From Trebouxia sp. TZW2008 (taxonomy: Eukaryota > Chlorophyta > Trebouxiophyceae > Trebouxiales > Trebouxiaceae), in assembly GCA_002118135.1 (NCBI GenBank), contig BDIU01000286.1:1-64000 (forward strand): DNA of 64,000 nt, written 5' to 3'. The notes under the pieces are model-generated. The model worked only from the letters and a program-made list of their open reading frames with translations. It did not search any database and was not told where the DNA came from. Below are positions 23,340 through 35,644 of the stretch, piece after piece (within the stretch, counting starts at the first letter, position 1; each line of letters begins with the position of its first letter). Both the position numbers and the translations under genes were made by a program.

Positions 23340-24846
23340 AAAAGCACGACATGCAGAGAGCTTTATGGACGCACCTTTCCAGGACCCCTCTGCTTTGTCA
23401 TCAAAGGGGCACGGTGGCCCTAGATATTTGCTCCGTTTTCTCAGTGTCTGACAATGGTGTCAAATTTGAAATGTATGCACGTTAGCAACCTGTCACAGTA
23501 AGCTGTGACAAGGTCGCTGTTGTCGCCGGCCACTCAAGTATGGAATAGGAGCCTTATCCCCGACTGCAGCAGATCTTGAGGTTTAAACAACACGCTTTGC
23601 GAGTGGTCTGATCAGTCTATAGTGGCATTTAACCCGCTGCGTTTATCCTTAGACGCACCGCTCACGGAGCAGGCGTTGTATACAGTCGGGTATCAAGGTG
23701 CGTGCATGCACTGGCATGCACTGGACAAAGCAGTTGAGACAACGCACACACGGCTAGACATGCCCGACTGCTGTACCATGACTGCTATAGGGCAGCCCTG
23801 TCAGGGGATCATATATTGCCTTGACCTGCTGAATGTATAATCGGTTTGTGGCACATACGATCAGCCTTGCCGGCTGACCACAGCGTGTAACATCACGCTC
23901 TTGCTCTACATTGCATACATATCTGTACAACACTGACCACTTGACAATTGATACCGAGCTGTCTGTATCGAGAGGGGCCCCTCATTGATTGGACTGAGCC
24001 ATGCTGACAGGCTATCATGGAATGCATGGGATGTCTCTGACCAGAGCCTTTTGTGAAAGGGATGTGTCTTCCGATTGCTGGGCTGGATGGGTGCTAACCA
24101 CTGCAGAACAAGTGCATTCTCACATCAACTTGGCTAAGTTTGCTCAAGATCCAACCTTAATATACCAGGACAGGTGCCATTGCATCAGCCAGCCCCTGAA
24201 TGAGGGGGCATCATCATAAAAAGAATGTGCTGTTCAACCCTTTCCTTGGTGTAGGGTGCTCTGCAGCGGGCAGCACACATGTCGGCATCAAGCAGCAATG
24301 TATTTGCAGGCCTGAACATATCTGTTGTGAGGCAAACCAGCATTGCATGCATGCATATGGCAAGACACAAGCGTGCATCCAAGTCAGCAGCTGCACAACT
24401 TACCAGACTCATCAGCTCCATGGCACATATCATGTGATGTGCTTTCTGCGCACGCTTGCCATAGGTGACCTCAGCTCTCATTGACTTTCAGAAGGCTAAT
24501 GTGTTTTGCTGGCTGTGTGACCCCAAAGAGCAAATGGGAAACAATAAACCCTATTGGATTTGCGTGCTTGACGCCCGCCTGCTGTATAATAAGCTGCATG
24601 TGCTGATGTGTTTGAGCTGTTGCTGGGCTGAACATGATGACCATCATCTTCTGGCTGTGCGAGCTGCTGCAGCATTGGAGTTGACCTGAAGTAGATTCAG
24701 CTCAGATTGTCAATACCACCTAGATGATGCGTATATGACAAAAAAACACATCAAATGCAGAGCATTGCAGATGGTGAGCACTGCATCACTTAGCTTGAGT
24801 TGCTTTGACCTGATCCATCAGAGGGCACTACCATGGAGAACATTCA
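23340..24846. other. Intergenic between metallopeptidase 3' end and carrier promoter
   Basis: Both neighbours are on the minus strand. About 1.5 kb with no convincing coding exon, tRNA or repeat. The part next to 23340 should hold the carrier promoter. Confidence 0.5.
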
Positions 24847-26682
24847 TCACAACATGAATGCATCAATGCATTTGTAGCAGTGATGGCTTGTGCACCTGGG
24901 CTTCCCTCCCCATTGGCGCGGCATCGTGTGTGTATATCTCCATGGTGCATCGCCATAGGTATGCATGAGCAACGTCGACAGCAGAGGATCATGTGCTTTG
25001 ATCTTCTCCCGGGTGTTGTGCCCATCATTGACATCTGCAGCAACATGTAGGGGATGCATGAGCGTACAACCGCATGCATGAAGCCTCACACTAATCTACT
25101 GGAAGCATTTTGGTGCAAGGCAAATTCATATCAAGCATCATGACCGTATTTGTTGAACAAGCGCATGACTACTGTAGCATCTGTGGGTACTGCTGCTTTG
25201 GAACGTTGCTCCAAAATCTTCGTGGCTTAGAGCAGCTGCATTGATTCTCAATGTTCCTGACACTCAAGACTTGCTGTGAAAGAAAGCCGACGATATGCAC
25301 CTGTGCGGACTGTTGCGTCAAACCAAGACTGGGTTGCCTCTGCCCAGTATTCATCTGCATTTTCCATCATGTATATATCGCTTTGGTACAGACCAGCCTG
25401 TTTGGCTTCCTTATACGCTCCATTTATGCTCTGCCGCTGCTCATCATCCATACCAATGCACATGACACTGTGTGCAAACTCATGGATAAGGATGTTCTCC
25501 TGGGTGTAATGCTTGTCATTGAGCATGGTTAGATTTTCTTCACCTACACATAAAGACAAAGAGTTGCAATTGCTGAAAGGGTTCCCTTGTCAGTGCCATC
25601 AAGCTCAGGAACTCTTTGAGTGTGGCAACAACTCAGATTCCTGCAGTCAGGCTCACATTGCACTGCCTACCTGGCCTGGTGTCAGCAGCTGCTAAAGCTT
25701 ACCATAGCAGTCAACAGTATAGCTTATAACTGCACAAAGTGTGTGGCTAAGTTCACACGCTGTAGAAAGACACAGAATAGCCAACGTGCAGCATGAGTGT
25801 ATGCAAAGCCCATGCTAATGCCTGAAGGCTGACCTACTGAGCAAGTAGGACAAGACAGGCTCCCTCCAACGCCACGTGTTCCATTGTCAAAGGTGCGATT
25901 GCCAGTGGCGCACTCTTGATCACGAAGATGGTTGTGAGGAGGCATGTCTGATGTTACCTGGTCTCTACCAATGATTGCAATGTCAGCCTCAGTTTCAGCA
26001 AGCCTCTTGCAAATTGTCAAGGGTGTCTCAGCAAGCATGCAGCTGAGTGCATGAGATGCAGCAAGTACTGCATCTTCATAAACACAATCAAACGCCTGCA
26101 GACAGATTCAACAGTGAGAACAGAAGTGATAGAATGAAAACAGAAGTGATAAATAGCGCTTCGCAGAAGACAAGAAGACGTCAGGTGCATGACGTCAAGC
26201 CATTCTCATCACACGCCCTACAAGTTTACCCTGATAGGAATGCCCCTAGCAATAGCGCGCTGGCGATATTGGCCCCAATGTGCAGGTGTTGGTCTGGGCC
26301 GTGGGCAAATATGTTCAGCAGTTCCCAAGTGTACTTTGCAACCAGACGTTGGCAAAAGCTCGAGAACAGCGGTGTCCCCGACGTACTGGCCCAAAATCTT
26401 TCCAGTCTTGCTTGACCTAATTATCCAAGGGTGGGTCGTGAAAGTGTCTGTACGCGGAAATTGAGGCGATCAAGTAAGTCGCATATCAATTGTGCGACCA
26501 CTTTGCATTGACAAGAATGAATGGGCTTCACCTTGCGGATGCTGAGAATTTGGGGGCACGCTAGCGTACTTGATGTGGGTACCTTCGTAGTTAACCCAGA
26601 GGATGTCGACAGGGGCGTGACTGTTATTCACAAATCGTAACTTGCAGGGGCGCGTGTCAACTGTTTGCGTTGATCTTGACAT
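24847..26682 (-). CDS. VHL-beta-like domain fused to a HExxH zinc metallopeptidase
   Basis: Five exons (26682-26532, 26447-26230, 26095-25834, 25543-25301, 25034-24847) join in phase to 353 aa. Residues about 8-80 resemble a von Hippel-Lindau beta domain: CKLRFVNNSHAPVDILWVNY, then KYASVPPNSQ and, after the intron, TFTTHPWIIRS. The rest is a metallopeptidase with the zinc motif HEFAH inside ENILIHEFAHSVMCIG and a downstream ADEYWAEATQSWFD segment whose Glu residues are candidate third ligands (gluzincin style). Upstream of the zinc motif are conserved-looking AIIGRDQVTSDMP and NGTRGVGG segments. No signal peptide or membrane helix is visible, so a soluble intracellular protein is likely. Its substrate is unknown. 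It is divergently paired with ILP1. Confidence 0.82.
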
Positions 26683-26877
26683 GAAGCTGACGCTGAGCGC
26701 TGCGCTGAGCGGTCAAGTGCCGGTCAGCACGGCGAAGCATGCAGCCTCGTTTGACACCAAATTTGAAATTCAGAGGGTTAGAAGGCCAGCCCTACTTGGT
26801 GTTCAAGGCTTGCATTGACTCAGCTGACGTGAACTTTGCAGCGCTTTTACACCGCTGATTGCACCTGTCAACCTTTC
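26683..26877. promoter_or_regulatory. Short divergent promoter between metallopeptidase and ILP1
   Basis: Only 195 bases separate the two start codons, which face away from each other. Both promoters and 5' UTRs must lie here or overlap. No named motif was seen. Confidence 0.6.
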
Positions 26878-29800
26878 ATGAAGGCCAGGAAGATCAGGCA
26901 ACGACCTGTCGCTGCAGCTGACGATGATGCTGCTGAAGAAGATGCCGCTGAGGCTCTGCGCAAAAGTGTTGCAGCAAGAAAGCAGCAGAAAGACAAAAAG
27001 GCCAGCAAGAAGCCTGTGCTCAGCTTCGACGACGAAGATGAGCAGGCTATACCTGTCAAGCGACCGCCTGCCAAGCTGAAGCCAGACTTGAAAGGCTTGA
27101 AGATCGCTGCAGATGTAGCCAAAACAAGCACACAAAGATCTGCTCCTGGTATGCACTGCAAGAAACGGCCTTGAGTGAGTGTCTCGCATGCTGTTAACAA
27201 CCTGCAGTCTACGCCCTGCAGGAGACTACTCAGCAGAGAAGTTACTTGAGCTGCAGCGGAACACTGTCAGGCTACCTTCCAGCAAACCAGCTGTTGACAC
27301 AAGTCAAGCCCTGCCACCGCCAGCCTTCAAGCTGTCAGGCAGCTTCAAGCAACCAGCTGCAAAGCCAGCACCGTCTCAGGTGCGCTGTCAGACCATTTTT
27401 GCTACCCTGCTCCACTCTGACAAGCAAAGGCAGCATAGATTTTGATCTGCATGCTGTCTGTACCTTCACCCACAGTAATCCACAATTGCTTCTGTGTGCA
27501 TTTGGCAAAGTCTTGAAGCCTCACCAGCAAGGTAATGAAACAAGAATAGTGTTTGTGATGATTGAGCTCATGCAGGCGGCTCCTAATTCTCATCAGAACC
27601 AGGATGTGGATGATGACATGCCCCTGCCTCCTCCTGCAAGAGGTCCTGGCAGACTTGTGCAGCCATCACTGCCCTCGCAGTCAGCAGCTGACATGCATGA
27701 AGGTGCACCTGGCTTCCAAGCCCCAGATGCAGACACCATCAGGTGAGCAAGCGTCAACTCAATGATTTTCTGTCCGGAATGCAATGGCCTGGGCCCAAAA
27801 GCAGGTACTCTTGGCTGTTGACTTGCTTCTGAACATGCACATGAGGTTTGTGTACATCTTATGTCTGCAGGCATAAACAGACCTTTGTGTCTGCTCAGTG
27901 CTTGATGGTAACTTGCAAAGATGGCCGATGCAGGAAGATCAAGGAGAGGCGCGCTCGCCTGCAGCATGTGCATATGGCCCCGGACTACATCCCAATGGGA
28001 GGAGCAGCCTTAGAGACGTTGCGCGACAGCGCAAAGGCAGAATCTGCTTCAGGATCAGACTCAGATCCAGAAGCTGGGGATCAGCTGCGCATGGGCTTTG
28101 TAGGCGACACAAAAAAGCGGGGTAAGGCTGCGCCCGGGGTGTTCGCACAAGTTGCTGAAGATGCACAGGTACATCTGCTACAAGCTTGGGCAAGCTGGGT
28201 GTCATGCTGACATGCTGGGACAACAGAGCATCTAGGGATTGGAGCACTCAACCCCAACTCCACAGCATTGTTGCAGGGGTGCATTTGATGGTAGTCATGG
28301 CATCATGCCCTTTGCTTGATCTGTCAGGATCATCTCAATGACGGGAAGCCATGTTTTGACGGGACGCTCTGCATTGTCTTGAGAAGTCTGTGGCAGTCAA
28401 GCAGCGACAGCACTTTGTGTCTTCAGGAGCCGCTCGAGGAAGACGACGACGACCGCTGGATCAACGAGCAGATAAGGAAAGGCACAGGGGGAGGTGCAGA
28501 CCCAGCAGCTGTGGCAGCAGCTCGCTCAGCTGCAGCAGCAGCCGCCTCAGCAGCTATGCCCAGCAGCACAGCACATGCCAGGCAGCTGGATGGGCTGGGA
28601 GGCCCATCCGCTGCTGCAGGTGTGTGGCAGCAGCAGCCTGAACAGCTATCACAAGCAGGCCAAGCTGTCATGCTAAGCCTGCAACAAGGTGTTGGGCAGC
28701 TGCAGGTACGATCTGTGACATGGTCTTGACAATCACAGTTTTGTGTCATAGGAATCTTACATGGCATGTGATGCTAATGTTTTCAGGGCAAATGCGTGCA
28801 TTCAAGTTGCATTAATCAGACACTGTAGAATGCATTCGACTGCCGATCTACATATACCTGCATCAGCAGCATCATGCATCTTGCACAATACTGTGCTAAA
28901 ACTTGACTCGGATTGCGACAGCAAAACCATGTCACCTGCTCCAACAATCGTCCCAGCTGCAGCCAACAACATGATGTCATTGTGTCACGCAGGCATCGCA
29001 CAAGAATGCACAGCAGCAGCTGCAAAGGACGACCCAGAACCTCACTGCCAGCATCAGCGCCATAGACGCTTTTGATGAGCAGCTCCAGGCAGCAGGAGCC
29101 CGCTACGCCTTCTTGCAAGAGATCAAGGCTTACATTGCAGACCTATGTGACATGCTGCAGGTCTGTCTGCCATGCCTGTGTCTTGCTGTTGAAAGAATTG
29201 GAAAGGAAAAGTCGTTAGGCGTCATAACAGGAGCCTCTGTATATAGAGGCAGCCCGGGTCATGCTGTTAGTATGCATCCTGCCCTGTTGGCAGCGCAGTG
29301 CCTGCACGTGTGTCATATGTACTTATGTATGTCATATATCTTCCTCTGACACATGCTGCATTTGTCCTGCATAGTTGTTCAGGCTTTCAGCCTTGTTGCA
29401 AGCACTCCTGATGATGGCATCGGTGCAAATTGTACCTACTGCACAAGTGGGTCTGTATATGCTCTTGTTGCTATGCTGCCTTCATGCTGCTTTTCCTTGG
29501 CCTCTTGAAAGGGCATACAGCCAAGCAGAAACAGCATACATCTACATCAATTGAAGCTTGGGGCAATGCGCAAGCACATGTTGCCTTGAGCGACATTTGG
29601 CGTTGATGTATGGTTGGTTCACTTGGTTCACCCTGGCAAAACAGAGCTGGATCAAATGGACCTTTGCTGTTTGAGAGAACATGCTTTTGGTGACCTAGTG
29701 AATTCAATTGCAAGCTAATTGTCTGACTGTTCTGACACCAAGCCCATTTCATCAGCATGAGACCAAAAACTTGGTAAATTTTGCCTGTTCGAAACTGCAG

Positions 29801-32800
29801 GCCAAGTCACCTATTGTTGAGGAACTGCAAGACCACATGTTGGGATTGCAGCAACATCGTGGCCAAGTAGCTACTGAAACCAGTGCTAGCAGTGATCAGC
29901 AAGAAATGGCGCCTGCTGAAGCTGCTGCACAAGCTGCACTTGGAGTCCTTTCCAGGTGACAAGCCATCACTGCTTCATGTCTCAATACATGTGGTTGAAA
30001 TCCTGTTTGTGCTCAAGTCTCAGATTGCATTGCACTGTGGTGCACAGTCACATCTGCGCTGATGTCATAGTGGGTTATCTCACAAGCGTCGTCAAGTGTG
30101 GTATTGATTGTTGCAATTGCTACATGGCTGTGCCTTGCGTGAGGTTGACAGCTGTTCCGTCTAGCCAAGCAATTATACGCATTTTGTGTGCACATGCACC
30201 TTGTTAGCCAACAGCCTGTGTCCTGCAAAGACCAAAATGACGTGCTGACCTTATATTTCTATTTGCATAGGGGAGGAGCAGAAGCAGCTGCATCAATGGC
30301 TGCACAGCGCGCTGCAGAAACAGCAGAGGCAAACCTGCTAGACAACTTGCCTGAAAAGCTTGACGAGTTTGGAAGGGATGAAAACATGGAAGTACGGGAG
30401 GAGATGGGCAGACAAGCCCAGAAGCGGCATCAACAGTATAGCCATCCCCCTGCACAACCCCAGGTCGGTATCTGCATGCAACACATTCATTGCAGTTACC
30501 TGTGCACTGCCGGGAATATCTTTCTGGCAGAAGCTCAGCCCATTTGGCAGTAAGCATGCATCTGCAGCTAGTCACTTGAGAGCAACGCCTTGAGCTGTGT
30601 GTCTAAGGGCTGTTCAGGGACATGGTGCCTTCTTGACACCAAGTACTGCTAGTTACGATGTATGGCTTTCCCAGGACTTGAAGTGTTTCACAGCCACCTG
30701 ACAGAGAGCGCCTGGACTGAGTTTGTTCACACTCCCTCACATATGCACTTCAGCAACTGCTGTTTCACGTGGCTGTCAGCCCTGCAGTCCTTTTCAGCAG
30801 CCTGCCAAAACAGCAACGTAGAGTCTATCAGCCTTGGCAAAATTATAGTAGTTGCAGTGCTGGCTCCATTGTCTGCACACCTTCGGTTGATAAAACAAAC
30901 CTGCTGTATGGCCTACAGGAACAGGGTGAGGCATACCTACCTCGCGTTTGCGCAGGCACAGAGGTCAAATCAAACAATCAAACCTTGGCAAAATTGTTGA
31001 CAATCATCACTGCACTGGTTTAGGGTGCTGCTGAGGAGCGCTGGGGAGATGCCACAACAGACGAGAGCGACTCTGAGCTCACTCACTACCGCAGCAAGCG
31101 AGCTGAGGCTCTAGAAGCCTCCAGAGGCGTCTTTGCTGATGTCAGTGAAAGCTATGGCAGTCTGTGTGCTGTGGAGCGCAAGCTGGAGCAGTGGAAAAGG
31201 CAGCAGCCCAGCGCTTATGCGGACGCGTACATGAGTCTCAGTGTGCCTGCCGTCATGGCACCCTTTGTCAGGCTGGAGTTGCTGCAGTGGGACCCTTTGT
31301 TTGGCGGCAGCGCAGGTATGCAGCACATCAGGCACTCCTGCACAGGCTCTGCATGACCTGTGAAGGTGCTTGGATCACTTGTACACCAAGCATACTACAA
31401 GCTCACGTACACCATGCACACTAGAAACTCAAGGCATCATCAGCTTGGTGCTTAGAGGGAGTGTAGCATTTATTCCCAAAAGTTGTGATTATGCTGATGC
31501 CGTTGTGAGCCTCAGCATGCCTGTCGTCGTGGCACCCTCTGTCAGGCTGGAGTTGCTGCAACAAGACCCTTTGATCGTCGGCAGCGCGGGTGCGTAACAG
31601 AGCAAGCACAATAGGCGTTTCTGCATAGGTTTTGTGTGACATGTCTTTGAGCATGAGTGCATGCATGATCTGTCCGGTTGCTTGAAACATCTGCGCATGA
31701 TGCAACAGCTGAACCCCCATAGGTGAACTTTGCGCCGTACAGTTGCAACCCCAGGCTGTTGCTATTCACAGACACTCCCATCATGAGGCCTGATGGCATA
31801 GAGTCTCCTTGCTTCATTCATCACACGTACGACAACCTACAAGCAGCTCAGTGCTTAGCAGAAGTGAAGCGATGCTTCCTAATACTCGAGATTATTCAAA
31901 CAAACTGACCGTTGGACTGGAATATAAAAGTTGCATTTGCCTGGATAGCCTCATGTGCTTGGACAAGCTGTGTTGTTTCCTGAGATGACATGCAGGTCAA
32001 CATCAAATTGTTCTGCATCAAATTGTTCTGCTATAGCTCGTTAAATATGCATGAACCAGCTAGCGAGTGGTGCTTGGAAAAGTCCTGTACGTTCCAAGGG
32101 TTGCAGCATGCATAGCAAGGCCTGTCAGAAGGGGTTGCATGCTCTCGCATCAAACGCTTGATGCAGGAGCATGCGGCTCTTGTGACAGGTCAAGCAGCAT
32201 CTGCGCCTTTGACAAGTCAGGTAGCATATGCACCTCAGCCAGCATTCAGCTATGAGGTATAGCCCGGTTTCAGCTCTACATGGGCACCACCCAGCCCAAA
32301 TCACCCCAACTGCTGGCGTTGTACATCATCAGGCACACAGCCTTATGTGACCACCAAAACAAGCCAGCCTGGCCGCAACTTGCGTCACTCACAGCCGGCA
32401 CTCGTGCCAGCATGGGCGACATCTAAGACAGCAGGCAGCGCATTCCTGTGCTGTGTGACAGCTCACTGTCGTATGCCAAGACCTTCCCAAGCAGCTTTGA
32501 TTATGATTTGCCTGCTGAGGCAACTGCACCTGGCAATAGCGCAGACTCAGATGAGGGAGTCATTTCTCGCTCGGTGCCACAGCTGGTGCTGCCAGGTGGC
32601 TCTCATGGCCTAATGTTGCTTGTCATTAAGTACAGCAGATCTCTGAGCTGACTGAATCATCACTGCTGACTGCAGGCTTTGACAGCCAGGACTGGTACAA
32701 GCAGCTTTTTGAGTACGGTCTCTCAACTGACGCAGCCCCAACAAGCAACAGCGCAGACCCAGATGAGGAACTCATACCTCGCTTGGTGTCACAGCTGGTG

Positions 32801-35204
32801 ATGCCGCTTGCTTCTCACAGCCTACAGCATGCCTGGAACCCCCACAGCCGCCATAGCACTACTGCTGCCAAAGCCATGCTTGAGGACTTGCTCATCTACG
32901 TCCCTCCTGGAGACCCCAAGCTTCAGGTTCGTCACTGCTGGCCTTACATAGCTCACAGGGCTTCTTCTGTGTGTTTACATGCCTCTGTGTCGTGAGCTCT
33001 GTGCTGCAGCATGACTGATGTGAATGCTTGCAAAAGGGAGAAATGTGTATGTCACTGCTGGCTGGTGCCAAAGTCCTAGGGGAGACTTGCTGATCAATGT
33101 CCCTCCTGAAGCCCCCATGCTGCAGGTGCGTCACTCCTGGCTGCACATTGTGTCCAGAGCTTGGACATATTGTTGACATGGCTTCACATTGCAAGCTATT
33201 CGCTGCAGCATGACTGGTGTGAGTGCTGGCAATCGGGTGGATGTATGCTTTACTGCTGCTACGAATCTGACTTTACTGCTGCTACGAATCTGGCGTGACT
33301 GTCAAATTGTGCAGGACCTGCTGGCCATCACAATGCAAAGGCTAGCAAGGGCAGCTGCAGGAATGTGGCTGGTGCAATGGTTGCTGATTTGCCTTACTGA
33401 TGACCACGTGTTACGCATTCTTGCATAGGTCTGATTTGGTCTGACTTCAGTCCTGCATGCTGTCCATCATGAGGCAGAGTTCAGAGAAAGCGAAGGGATG
33501 TGGCTGCTGCAATGGTTGCTGATTTGACTTATTGATGGTTATGTGTTACGCATTCTTGCACAGGTTTGATCTGGTCTGACTTCAGTCCTGCTTGTGCAGG
33601 ATCTGCTGTTCATCACAAGGCAGAGGTAAGAGAAGGCGGTTGCAGGGATGCAACTGCTGCCCTGGCTGCTAATCTGACTTACTAACATAGCAGATTTCAT
33701 GTCTAAGCACAGAGCTGATTTGATTTGACTTGACCATTGACTTCTGCAGGATTTGCTGTTTATCATCAGGCAGAGGCTAGAGAGGGCAGTCGCAGGGGTC
33801 AGGCTACCCCCCTGGCCCCCTACAGCGACCGCTGCATCCCGCACTGCCACTGTTTTCCTAGCGCGCCGCTTTGGAAAAGCTCTGCGCCTTCTACACAACA
33901 TTTTGGCCTTTGATGGTGTCCTTCCACGCAGGTTTGTACGTTAACACTCTCACCTTTGCATCATGTTGTCACTAAGGCAACCTTTGATGAACAACAGGTC
34001 TGATCCAAACACGGCAGAAAGCGCAATTGCTGATGCTCTGCACATGCTCTATTCACTTGCATGTCAGGTGTGCAAAAAGAAGCATGGCCCATGACATGCA
34101 TTTGAGTGGAGTGTGTGCAGTCAATCAGCGCTCAAGCTTTGCGCCACAGTTCCAGACCACCTGTTGACTTGTACAAACAAGGCCCATCGCATGGATTTCT
34201 ACATTGCTATCAGCTTAGCTTGCTGCCAGCAATTGGTACAGCTATTGGAGCTTGCAATGTCTGCTGGTTCTCGACGTGTCCTGCCTGCTTTTTCTGCCCT
34301 GCTGCCATGCTGTGTGTGCATGAATATCACAGCATACCTTTGCCAGGGAATCTTGCTTACATGAGTTTTTGCAAGCAGCACTCCTTTTGGTCTCATGCAT
34401 GTGCTTCTTCTGGCAGATGTATGAACAGCTCATAGTCTGACCTGTTGGACTGGCTGCTGCACACTTACATCATGTTAGTTCATCAAGCAATTTGTGTGGT
34501 GCAGTGTTCTCCAAGACTTGGCTTTCAAGCAGCTGATGCAGAAACAGCTGCTGCCATACTTAAGAGCTGGAGCTGCTTCAGTCCCTGTAGCTACAGATCG
34601 GGCAAGCCGAGTACTCAACTGTATGACGCCAGTCAAGGGGTTCATACAAGGTATGTGCACCCTACTTGTTGCTTCCCCTCACATATGGAGTTACAAAAGC
34701 TCCAGTGACAGGTCGTGTCAAAGCCCCAAAGATTTGATATGTTGCTCTACGCTTGGTGCTTCATTCACATGTCTCAGGGGCTATGTATAGTGCTATGCTG
34801 AGTTGCTGATGTTGCCGAGTGTTTGCATGTTGATTTGCGCTGTCAATGTACTTAGCAGCAAGCATGGCACTGTCAATGGGATAGCATTCACCTGTCAGCA
34901 AAGCATGGTGCAGCACACAGCATGAGAAGGTCTTTGTATTTTCATCATGCAGAGAGGCAACTCCCAATGCCATCATGTGCGACCCCAATGCAGCGTCAAC
35001 TCACTGCTAGCAAACACTGCAGGTGCTACAAAGTTGCTTGAGCCCCTGGTAGAATTCCTGTCAGCAATGGCGCGAGCGCTTGAAGCACAGCAAAACAGGA
35101 GCACGCCACAGCATATACAGCATGCAAAGATTCTGGCCAGGCTGCTCAGCACTGTGGGCAGTACAACACGAAGTCAAGAATTGCTTGCTGCTTTTCCGAG
35201 TTGA
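26878..35204 (+). CDS. ILP1: GC-rich sequence DNA-binding factor-like protein (ILP1 / PAXBP1, GCFC family)
   Basis: A long multi-exon gene. The N-terminal exon (26878-27148) is charged and contains KARKIRQRP and KPVLSFDDEDE, typical of the family. Further exons include YSAEKLLELQRNTVRLPSS (27220s), ADTIRKIKERRARLQHV across 27740/27940, the acidic DDDDRWINEQIRKG (28440s), AFDEQLQAAGARYAFLQEIK (29070s), then KLEQWKRQQPSAYADAYMSL (31180s), the GCFC segments SQDWYKQLFEYGL (32680s) and QDLLFIIRQRLERAVAG (33750s), and a helical tail that ends at 35204. Family members act in the nucleus in late spliceosome and intron-lariat disassembly with TFIP11/NTR1 partners; Arabidopsis ILP1 also affects endoreduplication. 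The ATG at 26878 is preferred because no earlier in-frame ATG is present. Some middle and C-terminal exon borders are not fully resolved, and several exons have decayed echoes. Confidence 0.85.
31480..31595 (+). repeat. Downstream echo of an ILP1 exon end
   Basis: 31490-31590 repeats the exon end at 31210-31315 (DAYMSLSVPAVMAPFVRLELLQ becoming DAVVSLSMPVVVAPSVRLELLQ). It also keeps the 'ggcagcgcNggtNNg' donor context. It is still open but lacks the upstream half of the exon. Confidence 0.82.
32475..32615 (+). repeat. Upstream echo of the ILP1 exon carrying SQDWYKQLFEYGL
   Basis: The segment encoding NSADSDEGVISRSVPQLVLP (32535-32600) is a diverged copy of NSADPDEELIPRLVSQLVMP (32750-32815). 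It lies upstream of the working exon and is preceded by an FDYDLPAEA-like degenerate start. Confidence 0.7.
33075..33130 (+). repeat. Downstream echo of the LLIYVPPGDPKLQ exon end in ILP1
   Basis: 'gacttgctgatcaatgtccctcctgaagcc' up to a CAG/GTGCGTCACT donor repeats the real exon end at 32887-32925, which has a CAG/GTTCGTCACT donor. The copy is offset by about 200 bases. Confidence 0.8.
33300..33700 (+). repeat. Upstream echoes of the ILP1 exon QDLLFIIRQRLERAVAG
   Basis: Three partial copies precede the working exon (about 33750): near 33310-33375 (QDLLAITMQRLARAAAG), 33450-33510 (frame lost) and 33595-33660 (QDLLFITRQR then a stop). Flanking intron sequence around 'gatttNNNttactgatg' and 'ttctgcaggat' is copied as well. 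Confidence 0.82.
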
Positions 35205-35644
35205 AGCAATGGTGTGAACAAATTGTAAACTTGCTTGTTTGCCAGCGTACACACGACAGGCAGCAACAATCTGTTCCTGCCATTTGCAGTCAAATTGAAG
35301 TGCTTTCCGAACAAATAGAAGAGCAACGGGCGATGCAAACTTCAGAACCCTGGTCAACATGCAACAGGCCTCTCGGACAACGAATCGACCACGTCCTGCT
35401 CGTACATAGAGCACTTGTCAAGTCGTCGCAGGCCAAACTTCTCGCTGATTCAGGCCAGAGAGTGCGGCGCTCATACGCGCGAAGGTACGACATATGCCTC
35501 TCGAAGTTCCTTGCTACAGCATCTCGTCACGCGCTCCTGGTCGACGCTTTTCTGCAGCTGTTGTACCCACAGCTTCAGTCGCGATCTGTTTGTGGCAGGC
35601 GCACGGAGTCTTGACGTTTGCTTTATCTTCGGTGTCGTGCAGCA

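Noticed and set aside
26836..26877. Extended N-terminus for ILP1 from 26836
   Set aside because: The frame begins with TTG rather than ATG. The first in-frame ATG is 26878 and starts the conserved KARKIRQRP segment.
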